Assembly: GCA_017304945.1 (NCBI GenBank)
Contig: JAFKLG010000078.1
Location: 1-60,996, forward strand
Origin: Rhodospirillales bacterium
Lineage (GTDB): Bacteria > Pseudomonadota > Alphaproteobacteria > Acetobacterales > Acetobacteraceae
DNA: 60,996 bases
Reading direction: 5' to 3'
Part shown: positions 47,566 to 56,147 of the stretch, in pieces
How positions within the stretch are numbered: the first letter of the stretch is position 1
How the letters are laid out: each line of letters starts with the position of its first letter
Made by a program: the position numbers and the translations under genes
The notes under the pieces: model-generated
The model's database searches: none
What the model saw: the letters and a program-made list of their open reading frames with translations, nothing else
Told to the model about the DNA's origin: nothing

Positions 47566-48669
47566 CTAGAGCCCCAGCAGGTCCAGCGTTCGTGCCAACA
47601 CCTTGGCTTCGTCATAGCAGTCGAGCGCACGGCGCCGCCCTGCCTCCCCCATGCGGGCGCGCAGCGCCGGGTCGGCGGCGAGCCGCCGCAGCGCCGTGGC
47701 CAGCGCGGCCGCGTCGTTCGGCGGCACCAGGAGGCCGGTCACCTCCGGCACGACCTGCTCCGCGGGTCCGCGCACGTCGGTGGCGACCACCGGCAGGCCG
47801 GTCAGCATCGCCTCGATCACCGACATCGGCAGGCCCTCGAACCGACTGGGCAGGGTGAAGACGTCGGCCGCCGCCATCAGCGCTGGCACGTCCTCCCGGT
47901 AGCCGAGCAGCTTCAGGCGGTCGCCGAGGCCGGCGGCGCGCAGCAGCGCCGCCATGTCGGGGCCGCGATCGGAGTCGAGCCGCTCACCCACCACCCAGAG
48001 AGCGGCGTCGGGCACGTGCGGCATGGCCGCCGCGAGTTCGGGATAGCCCTTGTGCCAGACCAGTCGGGAGACGGCGAGGATCACCACGCGATCCGGCGGG
48101 ACCCCGAGTTCGGCGCGGATGCGTCGGCGCGCGTCCGGATCGGGATGGAAGCGGGCCGGGTCGCGGCCGTTGCGGACGGCGACGGCGCCGCGATGGATCC
48201 ACAGGCGGCGGGCGTCGCGCGCCTCGGCCTCGCTGACCGTGAGGAAGGTGCGGGTGACGCGGCCGGCGATCAGCTCCATCAGCAGGCCCACGGCCTGGCG
48301 CGGGCGGGAGCCGGGGAAGTTGAACCAGAACCCGTGGCCCGTGTAGGCGACATACGGGACGCCCACCCACCAGGCCGCCAGGCGCGCCAGGAAGCCGCTG
48401 ATCGGCATATGGGCGTGCACCATGTCCGGCCGTTCCGCGCGGAACAGCCGCACCATCGCGCGGAACGCCCGCCAATGCGCGCGCAGCGACACCCGGCGCT
48501 CCAGCGGCAGGCCCACGATGCGGAACCCCTCGGCGCGGGCGGCCGCGAGCAGCGGGCCTTCGGCGCAGGCACCGATCACCTCGTGGCCGCGCGCCCGCAT
48601 GGCGCGCATCAGCGGCAGCAGGAAATGCCGCAGCGAGAAGTCGACGTTGGTGATCTCGATGATCTTCAT
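47566..48669 (-). CDS. Glycosyltransferase, GT4 family
   Basis: A 367-residue GT-B enzyme starting MKIIEITNVDFSLRHFLLPL. VHAHMPISGFLARLAAW and YVAYTGHGFWF are in the acceptor domain, LAVSRLVWHKGYPEL is the hinge and EGLPMSVIEAMLTGLPVVATDV the GT4 donor motif. The frame is open to 48822, but the extra N-terminal residues come from the palindromic repeat and are not real. It sits between heparinase and purH, a pair usually adjacent in alphaproteobacteria, which suggests insertion. The acceptor is unknown. Confidence 0.9.
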   Translation of the reverse strand: MKIIEITNVDFSLRHFLLPLMRAMRARGHEVIGACAEGPLLAAARAEGFRIVGLPLERRVSLRAHWRAFRAMVRLFRAERPDMVHAHMPISGFLARLAAWWVGVPYVAYTGHGFWFNFPGSRPRQAVGLLMELIAGRVTRTFLTVSEAEARDARRLWIHRGAVAVRNGRDPARFHPDPDARRRIRAELGVPPDRVVILAVSRLVWHKGYPELAAAMPHVPDAALWVVGERLDSDRGPDMAALLRAAGLGDRLKLLGYREDVPALMAAADVFTLPSRFEGLPMSVIEAMLTGLPVVATDVRGPAEQVVPEVTGLLVPPNDAAALATALRRLAADPALRARMGEAGRRRALDCYDEAKVLARTLDLLGL

Positions 48670-48682
48670 GCCGCCGCCAGAG

Positions 48683-48800
48683 TCCCCCTCCCCTCGCGGG
48701 AGGGGGGCAGGGGGAGGGAGGGGCGCGTGGGCGGGCACGTTCGTGCGTTCACCCCGGCCGCCCCCCCACCCCGACCCTCCCCCGCGAGGGGGGAGGGGGA
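48683..48800. repeat. GC-rich palindromic element (two inverted hairpins)
   Basis: Two hairpins: CCCCCTCCC (48684-48692)/GGGAGGGGG (48698-48706) and CCCTCCCCC (48775-48783)/GGGGGAGGG (48789-48797). The left half as a whole is an imperfect inverted copy of the right half, so the element is one large cruciform. The same stem type occurs at 17202. It lies between the glycosyltransferase and heparinase genes. Such elements are common between alphaproteobacterial genes and create spurious protein tails. Confidence 0.8.
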
Positions 48801-48876
48801 ACTTCGTCGACGATGCGTCCACCCCGGTCGCCGCCCATTTCGACCTTACTCGCGGAAGGGGAGGCGGCGCTCGAGG

Positions 48877-50478
48877 TCAGCCGACCTTGCTGATCGCCCA
48901 CTTGACATGCTGGGGACCGTCCTGCGTGCCGGTCAGCACCACCTGTTCGGTGCGGCGTGGTTCGGGGCCGCCCAGATAGATGCTCTCTTCCAGCGACATC
49001 TGCGCGCCGTCCGCCCGCAGCCGCCAGCCGGCGCCGGAGCGCAGGCGCAGCAGCACCGCCTCCTTGTCCTGCTGCAGGCTGGCGGTGACGTCGGGGTGCA
49101 GGTGGAAGCGCAGCGTGAAGGGTTGCGGCGTCTCCGCCTCGATCACGTCCTCGCCGCGGATGTCTTCCCCGCTCTCGGCGACGTAGAGGCGGCGCAGGTG
49201 CACCGCGCCGAACAGGCGCCGCCAGCCGTCGTGATGGGCTTCCAGCCAGTGCGCGCCGTTCGCCTCCTGGCGCTGCACCTTCACCTCCTCGGGGCGGCGA
49301 CCGAGGCCGTCGGGCTTGAGTTCGCTGCTGTTGACGTCGTTGACGGTGAGGGTGGAGTGGGCGGCGGTCGCGCGGGTCGCGTCCCGCCACTCGGGCGGGC
49401 CGGCGGGAAAGGCGCCGCAATTGACGACCAGCCGCTCGCGTCCGATCGACAGTTCCATCGACAGCGTGCCGGCATGCGCGTTGCGGTCCACGCCGGCGGG
49501 CGGAGGAACGCCGCAATCCACGATCAGCACGGAGCGGCCGGCCTGCAGCCGCTGGAACCCGCCATCGACCAGCGAGGAGGGGCCGCGTCCACCGCGGCCG
49601 GCCTGGGTCAGCACCAGGTCGATCACCGCGCCGCTCTCTTCCTTGCTGCCGTTGAACAGCGCGAGCCCGCCATCGCCGTGGCGCAGCACACGCAGCGCCG
49701 GGGCCATGCGCTCGATCGCGTTGTTCAGCGCCGGCGGCGGCTGGGTCTGCGACGCCTGCAGCAGGGCGCGGATTTCGGTGAGGTCCTGCAGGGCGGCGAG
49801 CTGGACCGCCGGGCTGCGTTCCACGTGGCAGCCGTCGGGCAGCACCTGACGGGTGATCTCCTGCGGCAGGAAGCGCAGGGCGCGGGTGAGGAACCCCGCA
49901 TGTTCGGGCAGGGCCACGGCGGCGGCGATCAGGCCCTTCAGTGCGGTGAGGGCGCGGGCGTCGAGTTCCTCGGCCGGGAGCGCGGCGGAGAGGCTGCGCG
50001 CGTCGGAGACCAGTCGCCCCATCAGCTTCTGGCGGAAGGCATCGTCGGCGGTGGCGGCGAAGAAGTCGTAGTGGCCGAGCCAGGCGGTGAGGCGGGCGCC
50101 GACGACGTCGGGGCGGTGGGCGAGGGCGTCGTTGGGCGCGGTCGCGATCCAGTCGGCGACCAGGGCGCGGGCGCGCAGGCGGGCGGCGTCGGTGCCGAGG
50201 GCGCGCAGGTCGCGCAGCCAGGCGAAACCGTGCGCGGCGGCGCGCAGCAGGGTGGGGCCGGCGGGATCGCTCCACCCGCCGGGACGGAGCATGCGGACCG
50301 CGCCGCCCAGCTCCATTTCGCCCTTCAGCAGCCGTGCGCCGCGGCCGGGATCGCCCGGCCAGGGATCGCGGACCGGAAGCGCGGGGGCGTCCGGCACCCG
50401 CGTCATGCGCAGGCTGGGCAGGCGTGCGATGGCGCGGCGGGCGTCGCGCAGCCAGCGGCGGGGATCGCTACCGCTCAT
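48877..50478 (-). CDS. Heparinase II/III family protein
   Basis: A 533-residue protein with an all-helical (alpha/alpha toroid) N-terminal part and a beta-sandwich C-terminal part, as in the heparinase II/III lyase family. In the C-terminal part, SSLVDGGFQRLQAG, RLVVNCGAFPAG and AHSTLTVNDVNSSE are recognisable, with His in AHSTL typical of the family. No signal peptide is seen, odd for a secreted lyase. In alphaproteobacteria this gene usually lies between rsmB and purH, as here. Start ATG overlaps the rpe stop (ATGA). True substrate unknown; the conserved setting suggests a house-keeping envelope role (inference). Confidence 0.85.
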   Translation of the reverse strand: MSGSDPRRWLRDARRAIARLPSLRMTRVPDAPALPVRDPWPGDPGRGARLLKGEMELGGAVRMLRPGGWSDPAGPTLLRAAAHGFAWLRDLRALGTDAARLRARALVADWIATAPNDALAHRPDVVGARLTAWLGHYDFFAATADDAFRQKLMGRLVSDARSLSAALPAEELDARALTALKGLIAAAVALPEHAGFLTRALRFLPQEITRQVLPDGCHVERSPAVQLAALQDLTEIRALLQASQTQPPPALNNAIERMAPALRVLRHGDGGLALFNGSKEESGAVIDLVLTQAGRGGRGPSSLVDGGFQRLQAGRSVLIVDCGVPPPAGVDRNAHAGTLSMELSIGRERLVVNCGAFPAGPPEWRDATRATAAHSTLTVNDVNSSELKPDGLGRRPEEVKVQRQEANGAHWLEAHHDGWRRLFGAVHLRRLYVAESGEDIRGEDVIEAETPQPFTLRFHLHPDVTASLQQDKEAVLLRLRSGAGWRLRADGAQMSLEESIYLGGPEPRRTEQVVLTGTQDGPQHVKWAISKVG

Positions 50479-51164
50479 GCGCCGGCGGTCTTTGCCGGCT
50501 GAGGTCCGCGCAGGCCGCGAATCGCGGCGGCATAGTCGGGGGCACCGAACACCGAGGTGCCGGCGATCAGCGTGTCGGCCCCGGCGGCGATCGCGTGCGG
50601 GGCGGTCTCGGCGGTGATGCCGCCGTCCACGCCGAGTGCGATCGGGCGGTCGCCGGCGTCGATCATGCGCCGGAGTTCGGCGATCTTCGGCAGTTGCGAG
50701 GGCAGGAACTTCTGCCCGCCGAAGCCGGGGTTGACGGTCATCACCAGCACGCCGTCGAGCAGGTCGCGCACCCATTCGATGCTCTCGACCGGGGTGCCGG
50801 GATTGAGCACGACGCCGGCCTTCTTCCCATGCGCACGGATGCGCTGCAGCGAGCGGTGCAGATGCGGGCCAGCTTCGGGGTGGAGCAGGATGTGGTCGGC
50901 CCCGGCCTCGGCGAAGGCGTCGATGTAGGGGTCCACGGGGGCGATCATCAGGTGCACGTCGAACGGCAGTTTCGTGTGCTTGCGCAGCGCCGCCAAGACC
51001 AGCGGACCGAAACTGATGTTCGGCACGAAGTGCCCATCCATCACGTCGAGGTGAAGCCAGTCCGCGCCGGCGGCCTCGATCGCTGCCACTTCGTCCTGCA
51101 GACGAGCGAAGTCCGCGGCCAGCAGACTGGGGGCGATGGTGATCTGACGTTCGGGCGAGGGCAT
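50475..51164 (-). CDS. rpe: Ribulose-phosphate 3-epimerase
   Basis: Interconverts ribulose 5-phosphate and xylulose 5-phosphate. It is a 229-residue TIM barrel with HLDVMDGHFVPN (catalytic Asp and metal His), VDVHLMI equivalent, VLVMTVNPGFGGQ and LGVDGGI. Translationally coupled to the heparinase gene (4-base overlap) and 56 bases after rsmB. Being between rsmB and heparinase is a modest variation on the usual order. Confidence 0.97.
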   Translation of the reverse strand: MPSPERQITIAPSLLAADFARLQDEVAAIEAAGADWLHLDVMDGHFVPNISFGPLVLAALRKHTKLPFDVHLMIAPVDPYIDAFAEAGADHILLHPEAGPHLHRSLQRIRAHGKKAGVVLNPGTPVESIEWVRDLLDGVLVMTVNPGFGGQKFLPSQLPKIAELRRMIDAGDRPIALGVDGGITAETAPHAIAAGADTLIAGTSVFGAPDYAAAIRGLRGPQPAKTAGA

Positions 51165-51220
51165 GGCCGGTTCTAGACAGGGCCTGCGAAGCCGCACAAG
51201 ACCCGCGGCAAGCCCCGGGT

Positions 51221-52459
51221 TCACTCCCGGATCAGGCGCGCGGCGAAGAATCCGTCCATGCCGCCCCGATCGGGCCAGAGCCCGGGATGGGTGCGGAGAT
51301 AACCCTCGGGCGTGCGTGCCTCGGGGAGGGACGCCAGCTCCTCCGGCGTGAACGGGTCGAGGCGGACGCCGCCCCGCGCGAGCGCGGCCTCGATGCGGGG
51401 GCTGCCTTCCTCCGGCTGCAGCGAGCAGACCGCGTAGACCAGCCGGCCGCCGGATCGCAGCATGCCGATGGCCGCGGCCAGCAGCGCGTCCTGCTGTTCG
51501 GTGAGCGCCCGCACGTCGCGGGGGCGCTTGAGGTGCAGGATGTCGGGGTGACGCCGGATCGTGCCGGTCGCGCTGCAGGGCGCGTCGAGCAGCACGGCAT
51601 CGAGCGGGGCGGGCGGCGTCCAGGCGGTGGCGTCGGCTTCGACGAGGTCCGCGGAGAGGTGCCAGCGGCGGAGGTTCTCGGCCAGGCGCGCGAGGCGGGT
51701 GGGGTCGCGCTCGATCGCGGTGACCTGGGCGCCGGCGGCGGCGAGCTGGCCGGTCTTGCCGCCGGGGGCGGCGCAGAGATCGGCGATCCGTTCGCCGGGG
51801 CGGGGCGCGAGCAGGCGGGCTGGGAGGGCGGCGGCGGCGTCCTGCACCCAGAGGTGGCCGTCCTCGAACCCGGGGATGTCGGCGACGCGCGTGCCGGCCG
51901 GGAAGCGGACCGATCCGGTGGGCAGCAGGATCGCCTCGGCGGGCGGTTCGGTGCCGGGCGCCAGGGTGAGGTCGAGCGGCGCTTCCTGCTGGTGGGCGGT
52001 GGCGATGGCGCGGGCGGTGGGACCCCAGGAGGTCCAGAGCCAGGGCGGCGTATCGAGGCGCGGCGCGTCGAGCTCCGCCAGCGCGGCGGGGCCGGCGGCG
52101 GCGACCTTGCGCAGGACGGCGTTCACCAGGCCGGAGAATGGGTCGAGCCCGCGGCGGCGGGTCAGTCCGACCGCGGTTGCGACCGCCGCGTGGCTGGGCG
52201 TGTCGAGCAGCAGCAGGGCGGCGGCCCCGATGCGGAGGACCAGCCGGACGGGTTCGGGCGGCTCCTTGCGCAGATAGGGTTCGAGCACCGCGTCCAGCGT
52301 GCCGCAGCGGCGCAGCACGGTGGCGGCGAGCCGGTGCGCGGCGGCGCGGTCGCGCGGCTCGAGCGGCGGCAGGGCGCCCAGCGCCTCCTCGAGCGAGCGG
52401 CGGCGCAGCAGGACGGTGCTGAGCAGGTCGAAGGCGGCTTCGCGGGTCGGGTCGGACAT
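51221..52459 (-). CDS. rsmB: 16S rRNA (cytosine-C5)-methyltransferase RsmB-like
   Basis: A 412-residue m5C methyltransferase. Residues 1-130 form the NusB-like RNA-binding domain; the Rossmann domain starts with IADLCAAPGGKTGQLAAAGA (motif I), and LDAPCSATGT and VYAVCSLQPEEG supply the two catalytic Cys of the NOL1/NOP2/sun family. RsmB methylates C967 of 16S rRNA in E. coli. It is somewhat shorter than the E. coli protein. First gene of the minus-strand string ending in purH. Confidence 0.94.
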   Translation of the reverse strand: MSDPTREAAFDLLSTVLLRRRSLEEALGALPPLEPRDRAAAHRLAATVLRRCGTLDAVLEPYLRKEPPEPVRLVLRIGAAALLLLDTPSHAAVATAVGLTRRRGLDPFSGLVNAVLRKVAAAGPAALAELDAPRLDTPPWLWTSWGPTARAIATAHQQEAPLDLTLAPGTEPPAEAILLPTGSVRFPAGTRVADIPGFEDGHLWVQDAAAALPARLLAPRPGERIADLCAAPGGKTGQLAAAGAQVTAIERDPTRLARLAENLRRWHLSADLVEADATAWTPPAPLDAVLLDAPCSATGTIRRHPDILHLKRPRDVRALTEQQDALLAAAIGMLRSGGRLVYAVCSLQPEEGSPRIEAALARGGVRLDPFTPEELASLPEARTPEGYLRTHPGLWPDRGGMDGFFAARLIRE

Positions 52460-52482
52460 GCGGGGGGTTCGGGACGCGGCGC

Positions 52483-53406
52483 TCAGGCGGCGCCGACCAG
52501 GCCGCGGGCGAAGTCGTCGGCGTCGAACGCCCGCAGGTCGGCGGCCTTCTCGCCCACGCCCACCGCATGCACCGGCAGGCCGAACGTCTCGGCCAGCGCG
52601 ATGACGATGCCGCCGCGGGCACTGCCGTCGAGCTTGGTGACGATCAGGCCGGTGACGTCGACCATTTCCTTGAACACCTTCACCTGCTGCACGGCGTTCT
52701 GGCCGGTGGTGGCGTCCAGCACCAGCAGCACGGAGTGCGGCGCGGAGGGGTCGTGCTTGCGGAGCACGCGGATGATCTTGCGCAGCTCCTCCATCAGCGC
52801 GGCCTTGTTGTGCAGCCGGCCGGCGGTGTCGATCAGCAGCACGTCGGCGCCTTCGGCCTGCGCCTTGACCAGGGCATCGAAGGCGAGGCCCGCGGGATCG
52901 GCATTCTGGCCGCCCGCGACCACCGGCGTGCCGGTGCGCTGCCCCCAGACCTGCAGCTGTTCCACCGCGGCGGCGCGGAACGTGTCGCCCGCGACCATCA
53001 CCGCGCGCTTGCCCTGCTCCTGGTATTGCTGGGCGAGCTTGCCGATCGTGGTGGTCTTGCCGGTGCCGTTCACGCCGACGACCAGCACCACGTGCGGGCG
53101 CCGTGCGGGATCGAGTTCCAGCGGCTTGGCGACCGGGGCGAGGATCGCCGCGACCTCCTCGGCGAGCGCCTGCTTGATCTCCTCGTCGGTGACTTCCTTG
53201 CCGAAGCGGGAGCGGCGGAAGGCGGCGATCACGCGCTGGGCCGCGTCGACGCCGAGATCGGCCGCGAGCAGCAGGTCCTCGAGTTCCTCCAGCGCCTCGT
53301 CGTCCAGCCGCCGCTTCTTGAACACGGCGGTGATGCCGCCGCCCAGTTTCTGGGTGGAGCGGGAGAGGCCTTCCTTCAGCCGGGAGAAGAAGCCGCCTAG
53401 CGCCAT
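52483..53406 (-). CDS. ftsY: Signal recognition particle receptor FtsY
   Basis: The SRP receptor GTPase that directs ribosomes to the membrane translocon. The 307 residues form an NG domain: GVNGTGKTTTIGKLA (P-loop), DTFRAAAVEQL, DTAGR and TKLDGSARGG are all present. The acidic A domain of enterobacteria is absent, and residues 1-30 (MALGGFFSRLKEGLSRSTQK) form a basic/amphipathic membrane-targeting helix, as in other alphaproteobacteria. It lies 16 bases after mtaB in the dapF-mtaB-ftsY operon. Confidence 0.98.
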   Translation of the reverse strand: MALGGFFSRLKEGLSRSTQKLGGGITAVFKKRRLDDEALEELEDLLLAADLGVDAAQRVIAAFRRSRFGKEVTDEEIKQALAEEVAAILAPVAKPLELDPARRPHVVLVVGVNGTGKTTTIGKLAQQYQEQGKRAVMVAGDTFRAAAVEQLQVWGQRTGTPVVAGGQNADPAGLAFDALVKAQAEGADVLLIDTAGRLHNKAALMEELRKIIRVLRKHDPSAPHSVLLVLDATTGQNAVQQVKVFKEMVDVTGLIVTKLDGSARGGIVIALAETFGLPVHAVGVGEKAADLRAFDADDFARGLVGAA

Positions 53407-53422
53407 CGTCGTGTCCTTTCGC

Positions 53423-54667
53423 TCAGGCGGCGTCCGCCAGGAGGGCGTCCGCGGTCAGCCCCTCCGGGGTCGCGCCGGTGACGCGAGCGGGCAGCAAGCT
53501 GCCGGGAGAGGCGACGGACGAGAGCCGAACCGGCGCGAAATGTTCCGAATGGCCCGACAGATCCGCCTCGGTCAGCAGGGAGATGGTACGACCAACCTGG
53601 CTGGCGAAGAAGTCCCGCGCCGCTCGGGTCCCGGCCTCGCGCAGGCGGGCGGCGCGCTCGCGACGCAGCGGCTTCGGCACCGCGGGCATGCGGGCGGCCG
53701 GGGTGCCGGGCCGTTCACTGTAGGGGAAGACGTGCAGGTAAGGCAGCGCCGTGTCCGCGACGAAGCGCAGCGTCTCGTCGAACAGCGCGTCGGTCTCGGT
53801 CGGGAAGCCCGCGATCAGGTCCGCCCCGATCGCGATGCCGGGCCGGAGGGCGCGGGCGCGGGCGATCGCGGCCGCGGCATCGGCGCGGCTATGGCGGCGC
53901 TTCATCCGCTTCAGGATCAGGTCGCTGGCCGCCTGCAGCGAAAGGTGGAGATGCGGCATCAGCCGCGGCTCATCGGCGATCAGGCGCCACAGGTCGGGAT
54001 CGATGGCGGCGGGGTCGATGGAGGACAGCCGCAGCCGCGGCAGCTCCGGCACCAGCGCCAGCAGCCGCCGCGCGAGCTGGCCGAGGCTGGGCGTGCCGGG
54101 CAGGTCGCCGCCGTAGGAGGCGATGTCGACGCCGGTCAGCACGATCTCGCGGAACCCGGCCGCGACCAGGGCCCGCACCTGCGTCACCACCGCGCCGATC
54201 GGGACGGAGCGGTTGGGGCCGCGGCCGAACGGGATGATGCAGAAGGTGCAGCGATGGTCGCAGCCCTGCTGCACCTGGACGAAGGCGCGGGCGCGCCCGG
54301 CGAACTCGGTCACCAGATGCGGCGCGGTCTCGCGCGCGGCCATGATGTCGGAGACGGCGCTGCCGGAGTCCGGCGCCCAGCTCTCGGGCTTCAGCTTGTC
54401 CTCGTTGCCGAGGACGCGGGTGACGTTGGGCAGCGCCTGCCAGGCGGCCGGGTCGAGCTGGGCGGCGCAGCCGGTCACCACGATGCGCGCCTCCGGCTTC
54501 TCCCGCGCGAGGCGGCGGATCGCCTGGCGGGCCTGTCGTTCGGCCTCGGCGGTGACGGCGCAGGTGTTGACGATCACCGTGTCGGTCAACGCGGCGGCGT
54601 GGCCGCGCATCACCTCGCTCTCATAGGCGTTGAGGCGGCAGCCGAAGGTGAGGATTTCGATACTCAT
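53423..54667 (-). CDS. mtaB: tRNA threonylcarbamoyladenosine (t6A) methylthiotransferase MtaB
   Basis: A 414-residue radical-SAM enzyme that adds a methylthio group to t6A37 of tRNA, giving ms2t6A. Auxiliary cluster Cys10 (FGCRLNAYES), Cys36 (VNTCAVT) and Cys67 (TGCAAQ) are followed by the radical-SAM triad Cys136, Cys140, Cys143 (GCDHRCTFC). A TRAM-like C-terminal segment closes the protein. FxxNAYES rather than MNxxD favours MtaB over MiaB. It lies between dapF and ftsY, as usual in this class. Confidence 0.95.
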   Translation of the reverse strand: MSIEILTFGCRLNAYESEVMRGHAAALTDTVIVNTCAVTAEAERQARQAIRRLAREKPEARIVVTGCAAQLDPAAWQALPNVTRVLGNEDKLKPESWAPDSGSAVSDIMAARETAPHLVTEFAGRARAFVQVQQGCDHRCTFCIIPFGRGPNRSVPIGAVVTQVRALVAAGFREIVLTGVDIASYGGDLPGTPSLGQLARRLLALVPELPRLRLSSIDPAAIDPDLWRLIADEPRLMPHLHLSLQAASDLILKRMKRRHSRADAAAAIARARALRPGIAIGADLIAGFPTETDALFDETLRFVADTALPYLHVFPYSERPGTPAARMPAVPKPLRRERAARLREAGTRAARDFFASQVGRTISLLTEADLSGHSEHFAPVRLSSVASPGSLLPARVTGATPEGLTADALLADAA

Positions 54668-54686
54668 CGCGCGTGGGACTCGACGC

Positions 54687-55517
54687 TCATGGCGGGTAGG
54701 TCTCGAGGTCGACCTCGCCCGTGAAGGCGGTGGCGACCGGGCCGGTCATCAGGACGTGCCCGTCGTCCCGCCATTCGATCGTCACGGTGCCGCCGTCCAT
54801 GGTGACCGCCGCACGCCGGGTGGCGAGGCCGCGGCGATGCGCGTTCACCAGCGCCGCGCAGGCGCCGGAGCCACAGGCGCGGGTGAGCCCTGCCCCGCGC
54901 TCCCACACGCGCAGGCGCAAGTGGTCGGGGGCGAGCACCTGCACGAAGCCGATATTGGCACGCTGCGGGAACAGCGGATCATGCTCCAGGCCGGGACCAA
55001 TCTGCGCGATCGGCACGGCCGCGAGGTCAGGGACGAAGAAGGTGGCGTGCGGGTTGCCCATGCTGCAGGCGGCCGGGTCGGCGACGCTTCCCCGCGCGAG
55101 GTCGAGCCGGACGGTGTCCATCGGCCGCGCGAGGGGCACGTCGGTCCAGTCCAGCCGCGCCGGCCCCATGTCGACGGTGACCGACCCGTCTGGGTGGGTC
55201 GTCGCGGGGAGCAAGCCGGAGATGGTGCGGATGGCAAGGCGCTGCTGGCCGGTCTCGGCGGCGACCAGGTGGACGACGCAGCGGGTGGCGTTGCCGCAGG
55301 CCCCGGCCTCCGACCCGTCCGGGTTGTGGATGCGCATGAACGCATCGGCACCCTCCGTCCCGGGCTCGATGGTGATGAACTGGTCGCAGCCGATGCCGGT
55401 GCGGCGATCGGAGAGCGCGGCAATCCGGGTCGGGGAGAAGGGGAGGGCGTGCCGGCGCGCGTCGAACACGACGAAGTCGTTGCCGCAGCCGTGCATCTTG
55501 AGGAAAGGCGTGCCCAT
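54687..55517 (-). CDS. dapF: Diaminopimelate epimerase
   Basis: Converts LL- to meso-diaminopimelate for lysine and peptidoglycan synthesis. It has 276 residues with both catalytic Cys: Cys74 in GACGNATRC and Cys215 in ACGSGAC. The start [19 protein letters not shown] is standard. A longer frame continues upstream through a repeat-rich spacer and is spurious. First gene of dapF-mtaB-ftsY, 19 bases before mtaB. Confidence 0.97.
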   Translation of the reverse strand: MGTPFLKMHGCGNDFVVFDARRHALPFSPTRIAALSDRRTGIGCDQFITIEPGTEGADAFMRIHNPDGSEAGACGNATRCVVHLVAAETGQQRLAIRTISGLLPATTHPDGSVTVDMGPARLDWTDVPLARPMDTVRLDLARGSVADPAACSMGNPHATFFVPDLAAVPIAQIGPGLEHDPLFPQRANIGFVQVLAPDHLRLRVWERGAGLTRACGSGACAALVNAHRRGLATRRAAVTMDGGTVTIEWRDDGHVLMTGPVATAFTGEVDLETYPP

Positions 55518-55621
55518 GTCGGCCGATATAGAGAGACTCGGCTTCCGGCGCCATGCATGGGCTGCATGCGCCAACGGGGGAGGTCCGGGGGAGCGGGAGG
55601 GAGCAGCCTTACCCCGTCCAT

Positions 55622-55720
55622 CCGTGCTGCTCGGCGGGTCGGGAGTCGCGTTGGTCTCGCAACGTCCGTGCTGCTCGGCGGGTCGGGAGTCGCGTTGATC
55701 TCGTAACGTCCGTGCTGCTT
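55622..55720. repeat. 44-bp tandem repeat, 2.25 copies
   Basis: Unit 55622-55665 starts CCGTGCTGCTCGGCGGGTCG and ends AACGT; the second copy, 55666-55709, differs at two positions; a partial third copy (CCGTGCTGCT) follows at 55710. Just upstream of the inverted repeat. Confidence 0.9.
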
Positions 55721-55731
55721 GCGATAGTTGT

Positions 55732-55916
55732 GATTCAACACAGAGTTTAAGGCGAGTGAGGCGAGACACAGAGGATTCTTCAAGCTGATCCTGCGTGCGC
55801 CGCCTTATGCGCGAGCCATCCGGCTTTTGCGGGGAGGGCACGTCAGCGGTCCACAATGGACAGCAGAAATCCTTCTCTGTGCCTCGTCTCACTCGCCTTA
55901 AACTCTGTGTTGAATC
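55732..55916. repeat. MITE-like inverted repeat, ~48-bp arms
   Basis: The left arm begins GATTCAACACAGAGTTTAAG at 55732 and the right arm is its inverse ending at 55916. The outer 29 bases (55732-55760 and 55888-55916) match perfectly; the inner part (to ~55779 and from ~55868) matches with a few differences. The interior of about 90 bases includes a small CDS-free segment. The arms are markedly A/T-richer than the surrounding DNA, suggesting foreign origin. No transposase is encoded. Confidence 0.85.
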
Positions 55917-55948
55917 GCGGCTGCCACACGCCGCACGGGCACGGCCGG

Positions 55949-56038
55949 CGATCGCACCTCCCGCGGCGATCGCACCTCCCGCGGCGATCGCACCTCCCGC
56001 GGCGCTCGCACCTCCCGCGGCGCTCGCACCGCCCACCG
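55949..56038. repeat. 18-bp tandem repeat, 5 copies
   Basis: Unit CGATCGCACCTCCCGCGG: three identical copies (55949-56002), a fourth with A to C at position 3 (56003-56020), and a degenerate fifth (56021-56038). Since 18 is a multiple of 3 it reads as an open frame in several phases but no gene uses it. A minisatellite, not a CRISPR: there are no spacers. Confidence 0.9.
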
Positions 56039-56147
56039 GTAAGCACATCTCCCGCCCGGCGCTCCCACCTCCCGAACCCCCGCTTGTGGGAAGGCACAAG
56101 CGGGGGAAGGACAGGACCTCTCGCCGAAGCTCAGGCTTTCTCCAAGC

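Larger units (their letters stand above)
55518..56147. other. Gene-free, repeat-dense spacer
   Basis: 630 bases between dapF and the ABC binding-protein gene. It contains three different repeats: a 44-bp tandem repeat (55622), a long inverted repeat (55732) and an 18-bp tandem repeat (55949). Its base composition is mixed, with an A/T-richer stretch inside the inverted repeat. No convincing gene; frames here are repeat read-through. The dapF promoter should lie near 55518-55620. Confidence 0.7.

Noticed and set aside
48670..48822. N-terminal extension of the glycosyltransferase (PLPPRGGGSGWGGG-type residues)
   Set aside because: It is translated from the GC-rich palindromic repeat, a common spurious extension; the ATG at 48669 fits the family.
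45958..50502. A 1514-codon + strand frame antisense to purH and neighbours
   Set aside because: Same GC artefact; purH, glycosyltransferase and heparinase motifs lie on the other strand.
55949..56038. CRISPR array
   Set aside because: Repeats are contiguous with no unique spacers and no cas gene.
55518..56099. Long N-terminal extension of dapF
   Set aside because: The extension is only read-through of the repeats in the spacer; DapF begins [15 protein letters not shown] at 55517.
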